From an uncultured Eubacterium sp. (lineage in GTDB: Bacteria; Bacillota; Clostridia; Lachnospirales; CAG-274), in assembly GCA_900551755.1 (NCBI GenBank), contig URXK01000005.1:36533-100532 (forward strand): a stretch of 64,000 nt of DNA. The letters run 5' to 3'. The notes beneath the pieces were generated by a model, which was not told where the DNA came from, did not search any database, and saw nothing but the letters and a program-made list of their open reading frames with translations. Shown in pieces: positions 43,026 to 52,217 of the stretch (position 1 is its first letter; each line of letters starts with the position of its first letter). The translations under genes were made by a program, and so were the position numbers.

Positions 43026-43538
43026 ATGGATAAACACAAAATATTAAAGGATATATTCTTGACAGTTAAAAATGATTTGGTATCTTTAGATATTCCTGTT
43101 TCTAATGAAATTTGTCCTCTTGTTAGACTTAGCAAGGCTAAAAGACGATGGGGAAGTTGCAAAATGCTAAAAAAATATAATGCTTATAAGTTTTATATTA
43201 GTATTAGTGAAAAATGCTTTAGTGAGCCTAATTATATTGATTTTATAAAAAATACTATGGCTCACGAGCTTATACATACTGTTAAAGGGTGTTTTAATCA
43301 TAGCAAAGGCTTTAAATATTATGGCTATGTTGCGTCAAAATTAGGCTATAATGTAACAGTAAAAAGTGAAAGTAAATTGGAAAAAAGTGATGAGGAAAAA
43401 TTTAAAGAGGCAAACCATATTTTAAAATGTACTGTTTGTGGTCAGATGTATTATAGATACAGATTTCCAAAGGATAAAAATTATATAAATAAAATTGTAT
43501 GTGGCAAATGTAGGGGCAGGCTTGTAAAAATTAAGTAA
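43026..43538 (+). CDS. SprT-like zinc metalloprotease-domain protein
   Basis: A 170-residue protein starting 1 nt after uvrA. The active-site helix is MAHELIHTVKGCFNHSKGF, with the HExxH motif and a third His downstream as in SprT/Spartan proteins. A C-terminal zinc ribbon follows: KCTVCGQMYYRYR then CGKCRGRL. The early segment KAKRRWGSCKM matches the usual WG.C motif of SprT-like proteins. Eukaryotic Spartan degrades DNA-protein crosslinks; its coupling to uvrBA suggests a repair role here (inference). Confidence 0.9.
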   Translation: MDKHKILKDIFLTVKNDLVSLDIPVSNEICPLVRLSKAKRRWGSCKMLKKYNAYKFYISISEKCFSEPNYIDFIKNTMAHELIHTVKGCFNHSKGFKYYGYVASKLGYNVTVKSESKLEKSDEEKFKEANHILKCTVCGQMYYRYRFPKDKNYINKIVCGKCRGRLVKIK

Positions 43539-43593
43539 TGCTCTATTTACAGTGTCCTTTCATTAATATTAGTAAAAAATAAGCTATTTTTTA

Positions 43594-43622
43594 TTGACAA
43601 TTTTTTGTTAATCTAGTATAAT
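43594..43622 (+). promoter_or_regulatory. Promoter of greA-lysS
   Basis: TTGACA (43594-43599), a 17-nt spacer and TATAAT (43617-43622): perfect consensus, 53 nt before the greA start. Confidence 0.8.
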
Positions 43623-43675
43623 TGTTAAGATTAATAGTAGATTACTATGTAAAAATATATAAGGAGCGATTTAAA

Positions 43676-44152
43676 ATGGCTGAGGAAAAGAAAATAATTT
43701 TAACCAGTGCCGGTTTAGCTAGTCTTGAAGAGGAACTTGAAAACCTTAAGGTTGTAAGAAGAAAAGAAGTTGCTGCAAAGATTAAGGAAGCTAGAGCACA
43801 GGGTGACTTATCAGAAAATGCAGAATATGATGCTGCTAAGGAAGAACAGGCTGAAATTGAAGCCAGAATTGCTACAATAGAAAAAATGTTCAGAAATGTT
43901 GAGGTTATCGACGAAGAAGAACTTAACACAGGTAAGGTAAATCTTGGTAACAAGGTTACAGTTTTTGATGAGGAATTTGATGAAGAAATTACTTACACTA
44001 TTGTAGGTCCTGCTGAGGCTGACCCTGCTGAATTAAAGTTATCTAACGAATCACCTTTAGGTATGGCTCTTATGGGTCACTCAGTTGGTGATGTTGTTGA
44101 GAATAATGCACCAGACGGAGTTTTAAAGTTTAAGATTTTAGATATAAAGTAA
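43676..44152 (+). CDS. greA: Transcription elongation factor GreA
   Basis: A 158-residue RNA-polymerase cleavage factor that rescues backtracked complexes. The N-terminal coiled coil carries the acidic tip [16 protein letters not shown] (residues 41-56). The C-terminal FKBP-like domain ends in [18 protein letters not shown] chose the ATG at 43676 after AAGGAGCG. It is followed by lysS after 16 bp, an order conserved in many Clostridia. It uses C-rich preferred codons. Confidence 0.97.
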   Translation: MAEEKKIILTSAGLASLEEELENLKVVRRKEVAAKIKEARAQGDLSENAEYDAAKEEQAEIEARIATIEKMFRNVEVIDEEELNTGKVNLGNKVTVFDEEFDEEITYTIVGPAEADPAELKLSNESPLGMALMGHSVGDVVENNAPDGVLKFKILDIK

Positions 44153-44168
44153 TAGGAGATTTATAATT

Positions 44169-45692
44169 ATGGCAGACAATCAGAATAAGCAGCCTTTAGA
44201 AGGTAAGGCATTAAATGAGCTGTTAAAGGTTAGACGCGAAAAGCTTGCTACACTTCAGGAAATGGGTAAGGACCCATTTAAAATTGTTAAGGCTGATGTA
44301 ACAGAACATAGTATGCAGATTAAGGATAACTTTGAGGAGTTTGAAGGTAAGGCTGTTGCTATTGGTGGTAGAATTGTTAGTAAGAGAGTAATGGGTAAGG
44401 CTAGTTTCTGTGATGTTCAGGACAGAGATGGCAAAATCCAGTGCTATGTTACTAGAGATGAATTAGGCGAAGACGAGTATAAGCTCTTTAAGAAACTTGA
44501 TATTGGTGATATTGTATCTGTTAAGGGTACTGTATTTAAGACTAAGATGGAAGAAATTTCTGTTCACGCAACAGAAGTAACTCTCCTTTCTAAGAGTTTA
44601 CAGATTTTACCAGAAAAGTTCCACGGTTTAAAGGACCCAGATTTAAGATACAGACAGAGATATGTTGATTTAATCGTAAATCCTGAAACTAAGAAGAACT
44701 TTATTACTAGAAGTGCTGTAATTAGAACTGTAAGAAATTATCTTGATAATTTAGATTTCTTAGAGGTTGAAACTCCTATTTTACAGACTATTCCTGGTGG
44801 TGCTTCTGCAAGACCTTTCATTACACATCATAACACTCTTGATATTGATATGTATATGAGAATTGCTCTTGAACTTCCTTTAAAGAGACTTATTGTTGGT
44901 GGTCTTGAAAGAGTTTATGAAATTGGTAGAGTATTTAGAAATGAGGGTATGGACCCTAGCCACAACCCAGAATTTACTTTACTTGAACTTTATCAGGCAT
45001 ATACTGATTACCACGGTATGATGGATATTACTGAGGGTATTATTAAGGAAGTTGCTGAAAAGGTTGCAGGTTCTGATAAGATTGTATATCAGGGTGTTGA
45101 ACTTGACTTTAGCAAGCCTTTTGAAAGAATTACAATGCTTGATGCTGTTAAGAAGTATACTGGCGTTGACTTTGATGAAATCCATACTCTTGAAGAAGCT
45201 AGAGCTGTTGCTAAGGAACACAATGTTGAGTATCAGGAAATCCACGAAAAGGGCGATATTTTAAACTTATTCTTTGAAGAATTTGTTGAAGATAAGCTTA
45301 TTCAGCCTACATTCCTTATGGACCACCCTGTTGAAATTTCTCCACTTACTAAGAGAAAGCCAGATAAGCCTGACTATACTGAAAGATTTGAGCTTTTCAT
45401 TTGTGGTCACGAATATGCTAATGCGTATAGTGAGTTAAATGACCCAATTGACCAGAGAGAAAGATTTAAAAGACAGGACGAGCTTAGAGCTAGTGGTGAT
45501 GAAGAAGCTAATATGATTGATGAAGACTTTATGCTTGCTCTTGAATACGGTATGGCTCCTACTGGTGGTATGGGTATGGGTATTGATAGACTTGTTATGC
45601 TCTTTACTGATGCTAGCACAATTAGAGATATTTTATTATTCCCTACAATGAAGCCATTAAATGATGTAAATGGCAAAAATGATGAAAAATAA
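44169..45692 (+). CDS. lysS: Lysyl-tRNA synthetase, class II
   Basis: A 507-residue enzyme that charges tRNA-Lys. The N-terminal OB-fold anticodon domain (about 60-165) holds [19 protein letters not shown]. The class II motifs follow: motif 2 [20 protein letters not shown] and motif 3 [12 protein letters not shown]. There is no T-box, consistent with lysS lying in the greA operon. The start follows AGGAG. The codon use is that of a highly expressed gene. Confidence 0.98.
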   Translation: MADNQNKQPLEGKALNELLKVRREKLATLQEMGKDPFKIVKADVTEHSMQIKDNFEEFEGKAVAIGGRIVSKRVMGKASFCDVQDRDGKIQCYVTRDELGEDEYKLFKKLDIGDIVSVKGTVFKTKMEEISVHATEVTLLSKSLQILPEKFHGLKDPDLRYRQRYVDLIVNPETKKNFITRSAVIRTVRNYLDNLDFLEVETPILQTIPGGASARPFITHHNTLDIDMYMRIALELPLKRLIVGGLERVYEIGRVFRNEGMDPSHNPEFTLLELYQAYTDYHGMMDITEGIIKEVAEKVAGSDKIVYQGVELDFSKPFERITMLDAVKKYTGVDFDEIHTLEEARAVAKEHNVEYQEIHEKGDILNLFFEEFVEDKLIQPTFLMDHPVEISPLTKRKPDKPDYTERFELFICGHEYANAYSELNDPIDQRERFKRQDELRASGDEEANMIDEDFMLALEYGMAPTGGMGMGIDRLVMLFTDASTIRDILLFPTMKPLNDVNGKNDEK

Positions 45693-45927
45693 TTTGAATG
45701 AATAAACATCAAAAGTCTAGCTTTAAATGTTTGTTTTTATAGATTGATATTGAATCATCATTTAATGATACTGTAGATTTTGACACATTTTCAAAATCTG
45801 ATTTTCTTGTAATAAAAATTGCATTCGGTATATTGTATAATTAACAAAAAATGGACACTTCCAATAGGGATTGCCCATTTTCTAAAATGAGCGGAAATAC
45901 AAGTCGGAATTTGCGGAGGTAATTATT
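45693..45927. other. Gap between lysS and the acetyltransferase gene; no gene seen
   Basis: 235 bp, AT-rich. A weak AAACAT...ATGTTTG hairpin with T run at 45704-45742 could end the lysS transcript. The palindrome ATCATT-T-AATGAT lies near 45760. No coding frame is convincing. Confidence 0.4.
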
Positions 45928-46410
45928 ATGTTAAATTATAGAAAAATAGAAACTACTGATGATGCAAGAATTGCCCAAATTATTCGTTTAAATTTGGAAA
46001 AATTCCATTTGAATATTCCAGGAACAGCATATTTTGACCCTGAATTAAATCATTTGAGCGATTATTATAACAGCAATTCGGATAAGCGTTCATATTTTGT
46101 TGCATTTAATATGGAAAGACAGATTATTGGAGGTGTTGGTGTCGCAGAATTTGATGGAATAGATGATTGTGCTGAACTTCAAAAACTTTATTTGGATGAT
46201 TCTGTTAAGGGAAAAGGTTATGGAAAAGAATTGATACAAATAGCTGAAGATTGGGCAAGGTCTGTAGGTTATAAAAATTTGTACCTTGAAACCCATACGA
46301 ATTTGTCGGTGGCTTTGAAATTGTACGAAAAAATGGGTTTTCATCAAATTGAAAAGCCTTGTTTGACACAGCACAGTACAATGAATCGTTTTTATTTGAA
46401 AAAACTATAA
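45928..46410 (+). CDS. GNAT-family N-acetyltransferase
   Basis: A 160-residue acetyl-CoA-dependent transferase. Motif A is LQKLYLDDSVKGKGYGKELI, with the R/Q-x-x-G-x-G/A pyrophosphate loop seen as KGKGYG. Motif B is KLYEKMGF. The substrate is unknown. The ribosome site is GCGGAGG. The codon choice differs from neighbours: Leu is mostly TTG and Arg is often CGT, whereas neighbours use CTT/TTA and AGA. Together with the two gene-poor gaps around it, this suggests recent acquisition. Confidence 0.88.
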   Translation: MLNYRKIETTDDARIAQIIRLNLEKFHLNIPGTAYFDPELNHLSDYYNSNSDKRSYFVAFNMERQIIGGVGVAEFDGIDDCAELQKLYLDDSVKGKGYGKELIQIAEDWARSVGYKNLYLETHTNLSVALKLYEKMGFHQIEKPCLTQHSTMNRFYLKKL

Positions 46411-46630
46411 TGTACAGATAAATTTAATTTTTAAAGCTGAAATAATTAAAGTTTTTTGTAGGGTAAAAACTTTGGATAAGTAAAATATGCAAACAGAAAT
46501 ATAAAAAGACACAGAAATTTGATATTTAGCAATGCAATTGGATTGATATATAAATAGCATTGTTGTCTTAAAATAGAGAATAATATTAATATAAAAGAAG
46601 AATGGCGTTTTGCTGTTCTTCTTTTTTTGT
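46411..46630 (+). other. Gap after the acetyltransferase gene, ending in a terminator
   Basis: No gene seen. A strong hairpin AAGAAGAATGGC...GCTGTTCTTCTT followed by seven T ends at about 46628. It lies about 185 bp after the GNAT stop, so the transcript would have a long 3' tail or the gap may encode an unrecognised small RNA. Confidence 0.4.
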
Positions 46631-46662
46631 TTAGGAATAATAGCCTTAAATTGAAATATATA

Positions 46663-46690
46663 TTTACAATATGGAAATATATGGTATACT
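46663..46690 (+). promoter_or_regulatory. Promoter of the pyrophosphatase gene
   Basis: TTTACA (46663-46668), a 16-nt spacer and TATACT (46685-46690). Confidence 0.6.
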
Positions 46691-46720
46691 TAAATTAGAG
46701 AAATTGAGGAGGTGGGAGAA

Positions 46721-48376
46721 ATGAATAAAAAAGAAAAAATTTATGTTTTAGGTCACAAAAACCCTGATACTGACTCTATATGCTCAGCTATAGCTTATGC
46801 TTACTTAAAAAATCAAACTGGTAGTGGCTATGTTGCTGGTAGGTGTGGTGAAGTGAACAACGAAACTAAATTTGTACTTGATTATTTTCATATAGAACAG
46901 CCTGAATTTATTGATAATGTTAGAACTCAAATAAAGGATATAGAAATAAGAAATGTTGAGGGCGAAAATTCAAGCATTTCATTAAAAACCGCTTGGGAGA
47001 TTATGAAAAACAAAAATATGGTAACTCTCCCTGTTGTTGATAGTGAAAACAAACTTGAAGGTCTTATTACTGTATCAGATATTGCTAAGTCATATATGGA
47101 TGTTTATGACAGCAAAATTATTGGCAAGGCACATACTCCCTACAAAAATTTAGTTGAAACTCTTAATGGTGAGTTTGTGGCAGGCAATATTGATGATGAA
47201 ATAACTAAGGGAAAGGTTTTTATTGCTGCCGCCAATCCTGAAATAATGGAAGATTATATGGATAGTGACGATATTGTTATATGTGGTGATAGATTTGAGG
47301 CTCAACTTTGTGCAGTGGAAATGAATGCACAGTGTTTAATTATTTGTTGTGAAAATAGCAGGGTATCACAAACTATTCAAAAATTGGCTAAGGACAAGGA
47401 TTGCAATATTATAAAAACTGATTATGATACATATACTGCTACAAGACTTATTAATCAAAGTGTGCCTGTTAAATACTTTATGAGAAGTCACGATTTGATT
47501 ACATTTTCACCAAATGATTATCTTGATGAAATACACTCAATTATGGCTGAAAAAAGACACAGAGATTTCCCTGTTTTATCTAAAAGTGGCAAGCTAGTTG
47601 GTATGATTTCAAGACGAAATGTAATTGGTGGTACAAACAAAAAGGTTATTTTAGTTGACCATAATGAAAAATCTCAAGCTGTTGATGGACTTGAGGAGGC
47701 TCAAATATTGGAAGTAATTGACCATCATAGAATAGCTGATTTTGAAACTATTGACCCAATACTTTTTAGAAATCAGCCTTTAGGTTGCACAGCTACTATT
47801 ATTGCTCAAATGTACGATGAACAGATGGTTGAAATAACTAAGGAGGTAGCAGGTCTTTTATGCTCTGCCATTATATCTGATACCCTTATTTTTTCATCGC
47901 CAACTTGTACGCCTTTTGATAAAATGATGGCAGAAAGATTGGCAAGCATTGCTGGCATTGATATAAAAGAATATGCTAGAAAAATGTTTACTGCTGGCAG
48001 TAATTTGAAAGATAAAAAAATTGAACAGGTTTTTTATCAAGACTTTAAAATGTTTAATGCAGGTAAAATTAGCTTTGGTGTAGGTCAATTTAATATTATG
48101 GATAATGCAGAAATTGAGTCCCTTAAGGATAAAATTTATCAGTATATGATTAAGGAAAACGAAAACAGAGGGGCAGATATGATGTTCTTTATGCTTACTA
48201 ATATTATGGAAAAGGCGTCAACTGTGGTATTCTGTGGCAAAGAGGCTTATAAGTATGTAAGTAAGATTTTTCATACACCAGAAACTGAAAATACAGTGTA
48301 TATTGAAAACTTTGTTTCTCGTAAAAAGCAGTTTATCCCTGCTGTTATGAATGCCTTGCATACTGAGGTTAAGTAG
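46721..48376 (+). CDS. ppaC: Manganese-dependent inorganic pyrophosphatase with CBS-DRTGG-CBS insert
   Basis: A 551-residue family II PPase. The DHH domain starts YVLGHKNPDTDSICSAIAYA (metal ligands His and Asp). A regulatory insert follows: CBS, DRTGG (about 130-240), then CBS (DYLDEIHSIMAEKRHRDFPV). The DHH signature is VIDHHRIADF. The C-terminal DHHA2 domain is at about 380-551. CBS-PPases are controlled by adenine nucleotides and Ap4A. I chose the ATG at 46721, 8 nt after GAGGAGG; a GTG at 46712 overlaps that site. Hydrolysing PPi drives biosynthesis forward. Confidence 0.95.
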   Translation: MNKKEKIYVLGHKNPDTDSICSAIAYAYLKNQTGSGYVAGRCGEVNNETKFVLDYFHIEQPEFIDNVRTQIKDIEIRNVEGENSSISLKTAWEIMKNKNMVTLPVVDSENKLEGLITVSDIAKSYMDVYDSKIIGKAHTPYKNLVETLNGEFVAGNIDDEITKGKVFIAAANPEIMEDYMDSDDIVICGDRFEAQLCAVEMNAQCLIICCENSRVSQTIQKLAKDKDCNIIKTDYDTYTATRLINQSVPVKYFMRSHDLITFSPNDYLDEIHSIMAEKRHRDFPVLSKSGKLVGMISRRNVIGGTNKKVILVDHNEKSQAVDGLEEAQILEVIDHHRIADFETIDPILFRNQPLGCTATIIAQMYDEQMVEITKEVAGLLCSAIISDTLIFSSPTCTPFDKMMAERLASIAGIDIKEYARKMFTAGSNLKDKKIEQVFYQDFKMFNAGKISFGVGQFNIMDNAEIESLKDKIYQYMIKENENRGADMMFFMLTNIMEKASTVVFCGKEAYKYVSKIFHTPETENTVYIENFVSRKKQFIPAVMNALHTEVK

Positions 48377-48456
48377 AAAAAAACTAATGATTATGTAAAA
48401 ATAATGCTTTATTTTATAATATATTACAAAAAAATACAAATACTTGCTAGTATGTG

Positions 48457-48485
48457 TTGACAACAAGCCTAATTAGTGATATATT
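48457..48485 (+). promoter_or_regulatory. Promoter of the lysine-riboswitch operon
   Basis: TTGACA (48457-48462), a 17-nt spacer and TATATT (48480-48485), with the riboswitch P1 helix starting about 14 nt later. Confidence 0.8.
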
Positions 48486-48498
48486 AAAACTAATAAGG

Positions 48499-48679
48499 AG
48501 ATAGAGGTGCATTTGACATTAGTAGATATTTTGATGTTGCAGTGACATAAGAGAAATATCAAAAGGGGATAATGCCGAAGGAAGTATCTTGCTGTATGGT
48601 AGTTCCTGGTTGTCTGTGTTAATAGCACGATGACTGTCATTGATATGCCCAAAGGTGGGCTATTAATGGAGAGCTATCT
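48499..48679 (+). ncRNA. Lysine riboswitch (L box) aptamer
   Basis: P1 is closed by AGATAG (48499-48504) and CTATCT (48674-48679). Conserved L-box segments follow in order: GAGGTGC, AGTAG, AAAAGGGGATAATGCCGAAG, the CTGG loop, AGCACGATGACTGTCA and GGAGAGCTATC. It precedes asd-dapA-dapB, the lysine and diaminopimelate pathway genes, as expected. Bound lysine should stabilise P1 and favour termination. Confidence 0.95.
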
Positions 48680-48725
48680 GTGTATATTTTGGTATGACAC
48701 AGATTGGCTTTTGTCAATCTTTTTT
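48676..48725 (+). terminator. Expression platform of the lysine riboswitch
   Basis: Antiterminator ATCTGTGT (48676-48683) with ACACAGAT (48697-48704). Terminator AGATTG (48701-48706) with CAATCT (48715-48720), then a T run. The antiterminator uses bases of both the P1 3' strand and the terminator 5' arm, so the states exclude each other. Confidence 0.88.
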
Positions 48726-48768
48726 ATTTATATATTATTTTTATTAAAAGCATATATGGAGGTCTAAA

Positions 48769-49851
48769 ATGAAAACTTTTAATGTAGGTATTATCGGAGC
48801 AACAGGTATGGTAGGTCAGAGATTTGCTTTACTTCTTGACAAGCACCCTTGGTTTAATGTGGTTGCTGTAGCAGCAAGTCCTCGTTCTGCAGGCAAGAAG
48901 TTAAAGGACGCTATTGGCTCAAGATGGGCTATGACAGAGCCTATGCCAGAAAAGATTGGTGACCTTACAGTTATGGACGCAACTGCTGATGTTGAGAAGA
49001 TTGCATCAATGGTTGACTTTGTATTCTGTGCTGTTGATATGAAGAAGGACGAAATCAGAGCTTTAGAGGAAAGATATGCTAAGGCTGAGTGTCCTGTTGT
49101 AAGTAATAACTCTGCTCACAGAGGTACTCCTGATGTTCCTATGGTTGTGCCTGAGTTAAATCCAGAGCATATTGAAATTATTGAAGCTCAGAAGAAGAGA
49201 TTAGGTACTAAGAGAGGCTTTATTGCTGTTAAGTCTAACTGTTCTTTACAGAGCTATGTTCCAGCTTTACACCCACTTAGAAAGTATGGTTTAAAGAATG
49301 TTTTAGCTTGTACATATCAGGCAATTTCTGGTGCTGGTAAGACTTTTGAAACTTGGCCAGAAATGGTTGATAATGTTATCCCTTATATCGGTGGCGAAGA
49401 AGAAAAGTCTGAACTTGAGCCAATGAAGATTTGGGGTAAAATCAATGGTGATGTTATTGAAAATGCAACTACACCTAACATTACTACTCAGTGCTTAAGA
49501 GTTGCTGTTTCTGATGGTCATACTGCTGCTGTATTTGTTAGCTTTGACAAGAAGCCATCTAAGGAAGAAATTCTTGAGGCTTGGAAGAACTTTAGCGGTG
49601 TTCCTCAGGAACTTGAACTTCCATCTGCTCCAAAGCAGTTCTTACACTATTTTGAAGAAGATAATAGACCACAGGCTAAGCTTGACAGAATGTTAGAAAA
49701 GGGTATGGCTGTTTCTATTGGTAGATTAAGAGAAGATAGCCAGTATGACTATAAGTTTGTATGCTTATCTCACAATACTTTAAGAGGTGCAGCAGGTGGT
49801 GCTGTTCTTATGGCAGAACTTTTAGCTGCTAAGGGTTATTTTGACAGATAA
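48769..49851 (+). CDS. asd: Aspartate-semialdehyde dehydrogenase
   Basis: A 360-residue NADPH-dependent enzyme that reduces aspartyl phosphate to aspartate semialdehyde, the branch point to lysine, threonine and methionine. The coenzyme loop is GIIGATGMVGQRF (residues 7-19). The catalytic Cys lies in KSNCSLQSY, and the substrate region in YQAISGAGKTFETW. The length and SNC context place it in the archaeal/fungal-type subfamily. It is the first gene behind the lysine riboswitch, with a TGGAGG ribosome site. Confidence 0.97.
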   Translation: MKTFNVGIIGATGMVGQRFALLLDKHPWFNVVAVAASPRSAGKKLKDAIGSRWAMTEPMPEKIGDLTVMDATADVEKIASMVDFVFCAVDMKKDEIRALEERYAKAECPVVSNNSAHRGTPDVPMVVPELNPEHIEIIEAQKKRLGTKRGFIAVKSNCSLQSYVPALHPLRKYGLKNVLACTYQAISGAGKTFETWPEMVDNVIPYIGGEEEKSELEPMKIWGKINGDVIENATTPNITTQCLRVAVSDGHTAAVFVSFDKKPSKEEILEAWKNFSGVPQELELPSAPKQFLHYFEEDNRPQAKLDRMLEKGMAVSIGRLREDSQYDYKFVCLSHNTLRGAAGGAVLMAELLAAKGYFDR

Positions 49852-49869
49852 TTTAGGGAGGCTTTTAAA

Positions 49870-50757
49870 ATGAAGAAAACATTGTTTACAGGTGCCGGTG
49901 TTGCTATTGTAACTCCTTTTAATAATGATGGCAGTGTTAATTTTGAAGTGCTTGGTCAGTTAATTGAAAATCAGATTGCTAACGATACTGATGCTATTGT
50001 TATTTGTGGTACAACAGGTGAGGCATCTACTTTAACTGATGACGAACAGATTGAAACAATTAAGTTTACTGTAGATAAGGTAAATAAGAGAGTGCCTGTT
50101 ATTGCTGGTGCTGGTAGTAATGATACTAGACACGGTATTGAGCTTTGCAAGAGATGTGAGCAAGTTGGTGCTGATGGTCTTCTTATTGTTACTCCATACT
50201 ATAACAAAACTACTCAAAAAGGTCTTGTAAAGTATTATACAGATATGGCTGGTGCTACTGATTTGCCAGTTATTATGTATTCTGTTGCAGGTAGAACTGG
50301 CTTAAATATTGCTCCTTCTACAGTTGAACAGCTTGCTAAGATTGAAAACATTGTTGCTATTAAGGAAGCTAGTGGCAATATTTCTCAGGTTGCAGAAATC
50401 GCTCACAGAACTCAGGGTAACCTTGATATTTATAGTGGTAATGATGACCAGATTGTTCCTTTACTTTCTTTAGGTGGTAAGGGTGTTATATCTGTTCTTT
50501 CTAATGTTGCTCCTAAGTATACTCACGATATGGTTATGAGTTACTTAAATGGTGATAACGAAAAGGCTACTAAGATGCAGTTAAATTGTCTTGGTGTTGT
50601 TAAGGCTTTATTCTGTGAGGTTAATCCTATTCCTGTTAAGGCTGCTCTTAATATGATGGGTTACAATGTAGGTGGCTACAGAGCTCCACTTGTTGAAATG
50701 GACGAAGAAAATAGACTTATGCTTGAAAGAGCTATGAAGGAATTTGGTATTATTTAA
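49870..50757 (+). CDS. dapA: 4-hydroxy-tetrahydrodipicolinate synthase
   Basis: A 295-residue TIM-barrel aldolase that condenses pyruvate with aspartate semialdehyde. Signatures are ICGTTGEASTLTDDE (pyruvate pocket Thr-Thr), VTPYYNKTTQKGLVKYY (catalytic Tyr) and the Schiff-base Lys in IVAIKEASGN (near 162). The ribosome site GGGAGG lies in the 18-bp gap after asd. A strong hairpin with T run follows, before dapB. Confidence 0.97.
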   Translation: MKKTLFTGAGVAIVTPFNNDGSVNFEVLGQLIENQIANDTDAIVICGTTGEASTLTDDEQIETIKFTVDKVNKRVPVIAGAGSNDTRHGIELCKRCEQVGADGLLIVTPYYNKTTQKGLVKYYTDMAGATDLPVIMYSVAGRTGLNIAPSTVEQLAKIENIVAIKEASGNISQVAEIAHRTQGNLDIYSGNDDQIVPLLSLGGKGVISVLSNVAPKYTHDMVMSYLNGDNEKATKMQLNCLGVVKALFCEVNPIPVKAALNMMGYNVGGYRAPLVEMDEENRLMLERAMKEFGII

Positions 50758-50768
50758 TCTAAATTAAT

Positions 50769-50793
50769 AGGCGACTTTATGTCGCCTTTTTTT
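50769..50793 (+). terminator. Intra-operon terminator between dapA and dapB
   Basis: AGGCGAC / GTCGCCT (50769-50775 with 50781-50787), 5-nt loop and seven T, only 18 nt before the dapB start. It should reduce dapB relative to asd and dapA, unless dapB has a separate promoter, which I do not see. Confidence 0.8.
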
Positions 50794-50810
50794 GAAAAGG
50801 AGAAAAACTA

Positions 50811-51569
50811 ATGACTAAAATAATTATGCACGGCTGTAATGGCAAAATGGGTAAGGTTATATGTGGACTTGTAAAAAATGATGCTGATGCTGAAATTGTT
50901 GCAGGTATTGATATGACTTCTGCTAACACAGATTTCCCCGTTTTTACTAACATTAAGGATTGCAACATTGATGCTGATGTTATTATTGACTTTTCAACTG
51001 CATCTGCTGTTGATGGTGTAATTGAATATGCGGTTGAAAAAAATATCCCAGCTGTTATTTGTACAACTGGCTTAAGTGATGAAACTATGGCTTTATTTAA
51101 TAAGGCATCTGAAAAGGTTGCTATGTTTAAGAGTGCTAATATGAGTGTTGGTATTAATCTTCTTGCTACTATTTTAAAGAAGTATAGCGAAGTTTTATAT
51201 GATGCTGGCTTTGATGTTGAAATCGTTGAAAGACATCATAACCAGAAAATAGATGCTCCTAGCGGTACTGCTATTTTACTTGGCGATGCTGTTAATGAGG
51301 GTGTTGGTAACCAGCTTGAATATGTTTATGACAGAAGTCAGGTAAGACAGAAGAGAGATAGACGAGAACTTGGTTTCTCTGCTGTTAGAGGTGGTACTAT
51401 TGTTGGTGACCACGAGGTTATTTTTGCCGGTAAGGACGAGGTTGTTGAGTTTAAACATTCTGCTCATAGTAAGGAAGTTTTTGCTGTTGGTGCTGTTAAG
51501 GCTGCTAAGTTTATTAAGGGCAAAAAAGCTGGTAAGTATGATATGCAGGATGTTATGGCTGAGATTTAA
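50811..51569 (+). CDS. dapB: 4-hydroxy-tetrahydrodipicolinate reductase
   Basis: A 252-residue NAD(P)H enzyme of the lysine/diaminopimelate pathway. The dinucleotide motif is HGCNGKMGKVI (residues 6-16). The catalytic and substrate motif is VERHHNQKIDAPSGTA (His-His near 141). It follows dapA across an intercistronic terminator, with an AAAAGGAG ribosome site. A block of palindromic repeats follows instead of further dap genes. Confidence 0.97.
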   Translation: MTKIIMHGCNGKMGKVICGLVKNDADAEIVAGIDMTSANTDFPVFTNIKDCNIDADVIIDFSTASAVDGVIEYAVEKNIPAVICTTGLSDETMALFNKASEKVAMFKSANMSVGINLLATILKKYSEVLYDAGFDVEIVERHHNQKIDAPSGTAILLGDAVNEGVGNQLEYVYDRSQVRQKRDRRELGFSAVRGGTIVGDHEVIFAGKDEVVEFKHSAHSKEVFAVGAVKAAKFIKGKKAGKYDMQDVMAEI

Positions 51570-51574
51570 TTAGA

Positions 51575-52205
51575 TATACAGGCAATTATTAATTGCCCCT
51601 ATGACCAGTATTCGTAACAGTTACAGCGGGCGATTAGTAATCGCCCCTACAAATAACCTATTCTTATATGATAAAAGAATAGCTAAAAAGTCACAATATA
51701 GCTCCACTTGTAGGGGAGCTGTCACGAAGTGACTGAGGGGTTTCTATTTAGGTAACAAGTAATAAGTAATAGATAATAAATAATAAATAATAAGTAGTAG
51801 TTACTGTTTACTTGTAGGGGCGAGCATTGCTCGTCCTTAGTTATAAATAATACTGGAAACCCTTCCGACAACCTACGGTTGCCACCTTCCCTATGAGGGA
51901 AGGTAAATGGTGTACACCTACAGATAATTTATAAACAAAGTACGGCTTGCTTGTAGGGGCGAACAGTGTTCGCCTGTAAAATGCAGATGTTCGCCCCTAT
52001 GACCAGTATTCGTAACAGTTACAGCGGGCGAGCATCAGCATTTTTGCTACGCAAAAACAAATCTTTCAGATTTGCCGATAAATCTTTCGGTGCAATCTAA
52101 TCGCCCCTACAAATAACCTATTCTTATATGATAAAAGAATAGCTAAAAAGTCACAATATAGCTCCACTTATAGGGGAGCTGTCACGAAGTGACTGAGGGG
52201 TTTCC
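51575..52205. repeat. Modular palindromic repeat block 5 with internal duplication
   Basis: No gene in this 630-bp gap. Modules: hairpins GGCAATTA/TAATTGCC (51581-51597) and GGGCGATTA/TAATCGCCC (51628-51646), c (51700-51742), a (51812-51836), b (51851-51921), a GAACA/TGTTC (51951-51974), d (52026-52112), c (52160-52202). Bases 51638-51744 recur at 52098-52204 with one mismatch, and 51595-51633 recur exactly at 51993-52031. The second duplicate ends against the asnB stop region. Confidence 0.88.
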
Positions 52206-52217
52206 ATTAAACATCAA

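Noticed and set aside
24420..52205. Repeat blocks considered as CRISPR arrays
   Set aside because: Units vary in length and order, lack regular spacers and occur in both orientations; no cas genes are present.
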